A DNA stretch of 64,000 nucleotides from Eretmocerus hayati (taxonomy: Eukaryota; Arthropoda; Insecta; Hymenoptera; Aphelinidae): the NCBI GenBank assembly GCA_029851415.1, contig CM056744.1, positions 64,412,172-64,476,171 of the forward strand. Direction: 5' to 3'. This document shows, piece after piece, positions 57,660-64,000 of this stretch. The notes under the pieces were generated by a model. It was not told the DNA's origin, ran no database searches, and saw nothing but the letters and a program-made list of their open reading frames with translations. Made by a program: the position numbers and the translations under genes. How positions within the stretch are numbered: the first letter of the stretch is position 1; each line of letters opens with the position of its first letter.

Positions 57660-57745
57660 GGAAATTTCGGCCGAGACTGGGGTACGAACCCACGACCTTT
57701 GAATCGTTTAAATTCAAAACCCGACACCTTATCTTGGGTCCAGCA
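57660..57745 (-). other. tRNA-like module, left inner arm of element B
   Basis: On the minus strand: gctggacccaagataagg (A-box region), then gtgggttcgtacccc (B box). The stems are degenerate; not a functional tRNA by eye. Confidence 0.45.
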
Positions 57746-58282
57746 AGAAAGGCTAGGTGACGAGTGTTAAAGAGCTTACATAAAGTATGGGTCGCTGTAG
57801 CTATACCTGAAGCACACTTGAAGTGTAGCGGGCTGGTCGCTATAACCATTACACATAATAGCGAGCGCTTCGTTGCTCATATATACATTCATGCACTCAT
57901 CATATATGATGATAGCGAGCAGAAGATTGTCACTCCCAGCATCCAAACGGCGAGCGAGCGAGGAGTCTCCATGGCGATTGTTTGCACGTCCCAAGTTCTT
58001 CCCTAAACAACAGTAAAATTGAGAAAAAATCCTAAGTTAGTGAATAGAGTCTAGTGCCCATGCTGGACTCCACGCTCGCTCGCCGTCTGAATGCGGGGAG
58101 CGACAATCTTCTGCTCGCTATCATCATACATGATGAGTGCATGAATGTGTATATGAGCAACGAAGCGCTTACCATGTATAATAGCTATAGCGACCAGCCC
58201 GCTACACTTAAAGTGTGCTTCAGGTATAGCTATAGCGACCCACACTTTATGTGAGCTCTTTAACACTCGTGACCTAAGCTTT

Positions 58283-58360
58283 CTTGCTGGCCCCGAGGTA
58301 ATGTGTCGGTCTTGGAATTGGCACGATACGAAGGTCGAGGGTTCGTACCCCGGTCTCGGC
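58283..58360 (+). other. tRNA-like module, right inner arm of element B
   Basis: Mirror copy: cttgctggccccgaggtaat, then gagggttcgtaccccgg. It shares gctggccccg and the B-box context with the modules in foldback C, which supports a common origin. Confidence 0.45.
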
Positions 58361-59039
58361 CGGAATTTCCGAATTTGGGAAAAACTTGGCCAAAATGTTT
58401 TCTTTTCTTTTTTTATGGGTTTTACCCTTATAAATCGACTTTTTGTCCATACAATTGCCTTTTTCAGTTGCGATATGGACAAATCTTGAGAAAATTATAT
58501 ATGGAGCCGAGTCGGCTATCTGAAACTAGCTAAGCCGACTCGGTTCCTTTAGGCAGGGAAAGCATGTAAGAAATTCGTAAAATCATGACAAAAGATCATG
58601 ACAAGGTCCCATGACATGCCTCAAAGTATGTAAAAATTGTGTAAATTCATGACAAAACTCCATGACGAATGTTCATGACAAGGTTCCATGATGTCATGTT
58701 ACTCCTTCCGGCTCATTTCACGAATTGACAAGTTCATGACTCATGTTTTCTAGAGAACGTGACATCATGACTTTATGCCATGCGCATTACATGCTTTTTT
58801 CCCAATAGGGCAAAACGTAGCCCGTCGAAGAAAATACAGAAAAAAGATAGCCTCATTACAGAAATGTCAGACGCTCCGTCCCGCTGAAGTATTCGAACCC
58901 ACAATATAAGCCCCCGCACCGCTGTGGGTGAGAGAACCGCCGAGGAAGAGAACTTGTGTGTGAGTGCAGAAGTATACGACGCAGTCTTCCTTCCACTCGC
59001 ACGGTGCTCTAGAGATGAGTTTGACCCAAAGGTGCTTGC

Positions 59040-60350
59040 CCTTAGGAATTCCTCCTTTATATTCAAAATACATGATGAATGTCACTTTTCCCCACACGAA
59101 CGAAAATCGTAACCAGTCCTGTTTCCGAGAAAAGTTCACTGAGAGATTTTCTATGAAAAAATTGAGTTTTCCCGAAATGGACCTTCGTTTCAGGAAAACA
59201 GCGGTCGTAGAGTTTATTCACCCTCAACTTCCTCACATGTCAAATTCCATGAATTCATCGGTTTCCACTTATGAATATTAAATTCGTCCTGAAATGCATC
59301 ATGAGGTGATTTTGAAGGCGAAATGAGTTAGTCCGACATGATGATGGGAATGGGCCAATGAATTAATAAAAAACTGGCTTGCCCTAAAAAGAGGACTGGA
59401 GAAACAAAATTTTTAACGGAAGTTACAAGATTTTCAAGTGTTTTTGGACTGGGACTCTACTTCTACTTCATTCACCATGACATTCTTCAGGGTACATTGC
59501 GAGTGGTCTCATCAACATTTTGAAACCAAATCCTGTGACTCTTTGCGGAAAATTCCAACAATTAGCTAATATTTGAAGTTGAGAGTCATATTGGAGTTGC
59601 GAACTTTTGAAACTTTTACATTATTACTCGATCTCTTCGACGAATATCGAGAATGGCAAGATTATTGATTTTGGAATTGAAACTATCCTGCTAGAGAGAA
59701 CTTCTGTAAATTCCGCATACCAGCTATCTTGACCCAATTTTGTTGCGACGAATGATGCAAGAATCCACACGTTGAATGTGATTTTGACTCAGAATATTCC
59801 CAAACTAGTTGAGTTTACTGGAAGGAATCACAGGATTTGAGTCCAACAACTTCGAGAGACCTTCCAGAGTGTATCCTCAAGAATTTTGATATGGCGTAAC
59901 AGTTGAGTCACAATCAAGAAAATGATACCTCGCATTGGATATTCTGTTTTCCAATCCTCTTTTAGGACAAGCTGTTCTTTATGAGTTGATCGTCATTTTC
60001 CATTCCATCTACCGTGTTCTCGTCTCTCTGTCACATCCACGGACGTAGGATGAGGCCCATTCCCGTTATCACATCAGACTTACTTATTCCCCCTTCAAAA
60101 TCACTTCATGACGCATTTCCCGACTAATTCAATTTCAGAAGGGGTATTTGATGGATCTATGAGGTCTATTATGTAAGAAGGTTGATGGCGGATGGAGTTC
60201 TACGACCGCTGTTCTCGTGCGACAAAGGTTCATTTCGTCAACACTCATTTCTTCATAGGAGAATCTTAAAATAAACTTTTCTCGGAAACACGAGCGATTA
60301 CGATTGTCGTTCTTGCGTTAAAATGTCACATTTTTCATGTATTTCAAGCG
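59040..60350. repeat. Degenerate inverted repeat with ~0.7 kb loop
   Basis: The left arm (about 59050-59355) and right arm (about 60050-60345) are complementary with many mismatches; shared words include gtttccgagaaaagtt, acagcggtcgtagaa and gggaatgggcc. The loop (59360-60045) has no recognised gene. Old foldback or inverted duplication. The short stretch 58811-59039 has no feature. Confidence 0.6.
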
Positions 60351-60916
60351 TCAAGAAAAGAGCTCCGTGCTCGGCTAATCTTTCCTTCTTCACATATCTC
60401 TTCCCTCCCAAATTAGCGATGGACCCTCGAGTCACGTGATTTGAGTAGAGAGAGGTATCTAGTGAAAAATATCCCCCATTTGCCAACACAACAAAGTGTA
60501 GGAATACACGGAAGAGTATCTACATTTCGAAACATAACTGTCATTTAATTTCTTTGGTCAAAGAAAAGCTTAATTATCACAAAGATTGACTAGTCAAATA
60601 CAGCTGATCTAGAATGATAGTCGCATCTGAGTGGGCTATTACAGCCGAGGAGCACCTGCTCTATAGGGAGCTTGACCGGAAACGAATTCCACCGGTGAAG
60701 TTAGTGGAGTCATAGATGAGAAGATTGATCAAAACGATTAACAACGCCCTCACAAGCTAGAAGAATAGCTCCATAACCACATCATCCAGACAGCACTGAA
60801 AGGTTTCACTGAAACTTTCAGGGAAAACATTCGTTGATGTTTTCTTGATTCGATCTAGGAGGACTAGGATCGTGTTGATGGAAATACACGATTTTCTTTG
60901 GCAAAAAGATATATTC
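60351..60916. other. Spacer, no feature recognised
   Basis: No credible gene or repeat boundary. The right part may belong to the retroelement remnant carrying the hammerhead motif. Confidence 0.35.
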
Positions 60917-60957
60917 TGCGACGTTTCGTCAGTGCATTTCACTGACCTCATCAGGCT
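60917..60957 (-). ncRNA. Hammerhead-ribozyme-like motif (Penelope-type)
   Basis: On the minus strand CTGATGAG (60954-60947) is followed by a perfect 7-bp stem, GTCAGTG/CACTGAC, with a five-base loop, then GAAAC and GTC (60927-60920), the core order of a minimal hammerhead with a very short stem III. Such motifs sit in the terminal repeats of Penelope-like retroelements. One extra G lies between the core CTGATGA and stem II, and stem I is weak, so activity is doubtful for this copy. No Penelope RT or GIY-YIG coding is visible nearby. Confidence 0.55.
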
Positions 60958-62804
60958 GTAAATGAGAATCACAACGTAACAAAGCACAATTTTTTCCACA
61001 CACATGATCACAATTTAGCTTCATGAAAGACAAATTCACATACCACACATTTTTAGAAATTACTTTAAAAACATATTTTAAATCGAAGTACAGACATAAA
61101 AGGTCTGTAATCACGTCAAGTGTTTACATTGCGAGTGTCGCACAGAATATTCGTGATGAGTACAGTATAATGGAATACAAACAGGTGGGAAGTTCAGGGA
61201 AAACTTTCAATGTATGCTTCCCAACACGCGGTGAGCTTGAATCAAATTTGAATCCGACTGAAAGAAACGCCCAACATTCCAACGGGATCTTCATGTGTGG
61301 GTCAAAACAAGTTATCAAAATATTTTTCACCGTAAGCCGTTGGTCGAATTTCAAATCAGACGACTCTCAAGCTCTAAGATCGAAGAATGTGGTATACGGG
61401 CTCATAATTATCACGCAACTCATCACATAATCCAAAAATGTTCAATAACTTATAGAATACCGTTGTTTTACATGAATCCTTCCCCAAAAATATACAGAAA
61501 ACACTGGTGTGGATGTTTAGCTGCCCGGGAGCGGTACTTATGGATTATATGGTATGAGTCGTGAGAATTTCTAAGAAATTCTTCAAAACAGATGACTCAT
61601 TAAAGTCAACAATGAGATATTGGCTCACACAATCACTCATACGGTATCATGTATGATAGAAATCAGCGATCACAAGAGGAACCGGACTGATATGACCCGT
61701 CTCGTTCGTGTTTACCTCGAAAAACTTGATTCCATGAAGCGATTACGTTTGTTCCTGGATGCGTCACTCATCCTCCAATCGAAGACAGTTCAATGTACAT
61801 AGACTTGGGTCATTCAGATTCCTCCGTTTTCTGATGAAGGATCAGGCGCTACTCACAAAAATATAAATGGTCAGACAGCGCAGTCGTGAGATGAAAAATA
61901 TCGTCGATTTTTTCTTCTGAGAAGTGATCGCAGATCATCATCACGGGATATTCTCACACCTGTCAGCAGCACATGTATGGGTGTAGAGTGGGTTGTAGTC
62001 TCAAGTTGGAGGTCCATTCTGCAAGAATACGTCTTTATCCTAAACTGTATTCAAATGCCAACCTCAACACTTAAGGAGATGAGGCATGTTCCCCGCAAAG
62101 TTTCGTGATTTCTCGAACTTGATGGCTCCGCAGTTTTCACTATTTCAGTTTCAGTTCTTCAGCTCGTTATAACTCAATCATAGGATTGTGAATGAAGAGT
62201 CAGATTTAGTACGGAGTCCGTACGTGAAGATTGGCACGAGTAATTGAAGTACTAAGCGCGGATCACACGAATCACTCCGTTCCGTATGTTCGCTCATGAG
62301 TATGATTTGTTGAAAATTTATTAGTTTTCAGTTATTACATGTGTGAGAAGATCAAAAAGTGAATGAGTTGATAATCTTCCACGTATATCTTACTGATCCT
62401 CAGAACATTCCCTTCATGACGATTCATATCTAAATACCTCCTTCTTGGGCATCTCAAGACTCAACCACGTATTTGTTCTGTATGTTTTCGTGGGAAAATT
62501 GATGGAACGAGAGTGTTATGTGAGTACCGTATTTAGCCGTGAATGAGACGCACCAAAAAATCAGTATTGAGCACTCCAAAATAGGGGTGCATCTTATCTA
62601 TGGGTGCGTCTTATTTATAGGTACTTAATATTTCCTGTGTGAAAAATCTGTCGGCAGCACCCGTGTACAGGACGTGCCAGAAACGTATAGAATACCGCCA
62701 AACTCAGCTGCATATCCTTCAAACTATGATCACATCCGTCAACACGCGTGAATGTACGCGAAAAATTGAAAGTTTCTGTACGTATATTTCAATTACGTTG
62801 ACGA
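60958..62804. other. AT-rich spacer with a possible MITE tip near 62530
   Basis: No gene recognised. At 62526-62630 the phrase taccgtatttagccgtg and two gtgcgtcttat/gtgcatcttat words resemble tips of widely distributed DNA transposons, but no matching right end was found. Confidence 0.35.
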
Positions 62805-63074
62805 CTGAGTAATCGTCATGATAGCATTGCTACATTGCAAATGTATACGACATGTTTCAGAATTCGTGTACACCCCGGAAAAAGTGGGTAGCGGTGAGTT
62901 TGTTATTCCGATTGGTGAGATCGAGAGAGAGTTTGTTATAATTTCCTGAATTTGTAACTGTCGTGTGGAAAACGTATTTTTAGCCTTACATTGTGTATTC
63001 TGCTTGGTTATGGCTCGGAGGGGTATGTTTGTCAGCTGCTTCAATGTTGATTGGGAACCGTGATTTTTTGCCGT

Positions 63075-63335
63075 AACCCCGTACGCGGAATCAGAAATAC
63101 TACGCGTACGCGAAGGCTCCATTCTTCGGGTACGCGGAAGTTTTCGGAAAGGCACCGCCTAAAAGCCTTCGCGCACGCAGACCGGAAATTATTCGCGCAC
63201 GCGAAATCATATCCGCTTCGCGTACGCGAAAATGTTCAGGATGGCGCTTCGCAAGGTTTCCGCGCACGCGGAAATTTTCGCGTACGCAAAAATATTTGGA
63301 AGGACGCCTCGCAAAAGTCTTCGCGCAAAGACCGA
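63075..63335. repeat. CpG-rich minisatellite around cgcgtacgcg
   Basis: The words cgcgtacgcgaa, cgcgcacgcg and cttcgcg recur about ten times in 260 bp, often as local palindromes. CpG density far exceeds that of the surroundings. It occupies the loop of the foldback. Confidence 0.75.
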
Positions 63336-63594
63336 GTTAATTTGTAATCTCCCAACGCCATCAGCTCGCGAAAATAAATCAAGGTTCATAATCAACATTA
63401 AAGCAGCTGACAAACACACCCCTCCGAGCCATAACCAGGCAGAATACACGATGTAACGCTTTGGTATGATGCTAGCCGTTAAGCATTATACACCAAGCGT
63501 TACTGACAGAACGCTAAAGAATACGTTTTTTCACATGACAGTTACAAATTCAGGAAATTATAACAAACTCTCTCGATCTCCCCAATCGAAATAA

Positions 63595-63796
63595 CCATAG
63601 ACATAGGAAGGTATCGACTGCGAGTTGCGGGCTATCAGCGTGGGTCTGCGTGCGAGTGAGACAGATGCAGAAGAGGCAATGCTCTCTTATGGAGCGACGT
63701 GACTCTTGCGTCATGCTCTCTCACTCGAAATCGTGTGTTCTCGAGGTCCCACTATCCAGATCCCGACCCGCAGTCTATATCTTGCTATGTCTATGG
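63595..63796. mobile_element. Small foldback inserted in the right arm
   Basis: The ends ccatagacatagg and ctatgtctatgg are inverted repeats, and the next 20-25 bases also pair (gactgcg/cgcagtc). Absent from the left arm of the host foldback, so it inserted later. Confidence 0.7.
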
Positions 63797-64000
63797 AAAC
63801 AACCAACTCACCCCTACCCAATTTTGCCGGGGTGTACACGAATTCTGAAACATGTTGTATAATATTCAAAATTCCATCAGCATTCAATAACATCAGTACG
63901 GTGTCGAATCTGAGTAGCTTAACAGCTGAGCAAAATTACAAATAGGGAGTTCAAAAAGAGAACATGTATACAAGTGCTTCCAAACCAAAGGTTGTGCGAC

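Larger units (their letters stand above)
57482..58558. mobile_element. Inner foldback of element B, 1077 bp, C-type, with tRNA-like modules
   Basis: The ends ccctgcctaaaggaaccgac pair with their complement. Like foldback C (15826-16981) it has ccgactcgg words near the ends, nearly the same length, and a tRNA-like module with its B box about 220-230 bp from each end. It lies almost exactly in the middle of the outer palindrome. Confidence 0.7.
57143..58810. mobile_element. Foldback element B, 1668 bp, two nested palindromic layers
   Basis: The outer ends cccttttgaaaaaaatc and its diverged complement (cccaataggg side) resemble the termini of foldback A. The outer arms are full of catgaca/tgtcatg words, also as in A. 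At the centre sits a second palindrome (57482-58558) with its own CCCT ends. No transposase. Confidence 0.75.
62820..63880. mobile_element. Foldback element with nested insertions
   Basis: The left arm (about 62840-63062, containing acatgtttcagaattcgtgt and accccgg) pairs with 63390-63595 plus 63797-63860. The right arm is longer because it holds a 202-bp foldback (63595-63796) and a palindromic insertion of about 47 bp (near 63445-63495). The loop carries a CpG-rich minisatellite. No coding capacity. The last 120 bp of the window, after it, show nothing recognisable. Confidence 0.7.

Noticed and set aside
62526..62630. Complete DNA transposon starting taccgtattt
   Set aside because: Only one tip-like phrase and no matching inverted end; mentioned only as a possible fragment.
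63075..63335. CRISPR-like array
   Set aside because: Repeats are irregular, palindromic and without constant spacers; the genome is eukaryotic.

Overview
The window is repeat-dominated arthropod (probably insect) nuclear DNA. R1-clade LINEs with an overlapping gag and EN-RT ORF, CR1-like LINEs with a PHD-finger ORF1, a Mag-like Gypsy element, Tc1-type palindromic MITEs and a spliced LIM-domain exon all fit an arthropod genome. No bacterial, organellar or viral gene organisation is visible. The species cannot be named from the sequence. Almost every long reading frame belongs to a retroelement.

Layout. 0-6.4 kb: AT-rich non-coding DNA with a diverged direct repeat (605-965 and 1860-2210), a 715-bp palindrome and one arm of a Tc1-type MITE. 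6.4-13.4 kb: a 5'-truncated Gypsy pol with its 3' LTR, split by a TA-flanked palindromic MITE and by a 3-kb foldback element, which itself carries a 343-bp GC-rich insertion. 13.5-18.3 kb: a C/G-tipped palindrome, a (CT)n array, a degenerate tandem repeat of about 140 bp split by a 1.16-kb foldback with a tRNA-like module in each arm, and a 110-bp tandem duplication.

18.6-46 kb: a hub of LINEs inserted one beside another into (TC)n/(GA)n microsatellite. CR1-like elements all lie on the + strand, with tetranucleotide tails running into (TC)n. R1-clade elements all lie on the - strand, with poly(A) running into (GA)n. One R1 copy (35389-41060) has both ORFs open and looks full length. 46-48 kb is AT-rich filler with a degenerate tandem of about 325 bp. 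48-53.2 kb holds a decayed R1 copy with a solo LTR in its 5' UTR, a 332-bp MITE and another CR1 3' end.

53-64 kb: mostly single-copy-looking AT-rich DNA with a second copy of that MITE, an LTR-like unit, one convincing host exon (first LIM domain of a LIM-homeodomain-type gene, - strand, 56351-56637), a two-layer foldback element (57143-58810), a degenerate inverted repeat, a hammerhead-ribozyme-like motif typical of Penelope-like elements (- strand, 60917-60957), and a foldback nested several layers deep with a CpG-rich minisatellite in its loop.

The two most unusual features are (1) the LINE hub, where two LINE clades use the same dinucleotide microsatellite in opposite orientations, and (2) a group of foldback elements beginning CCCT, some carrying a tRNA-like module in both arms and nesting at each other's centres.
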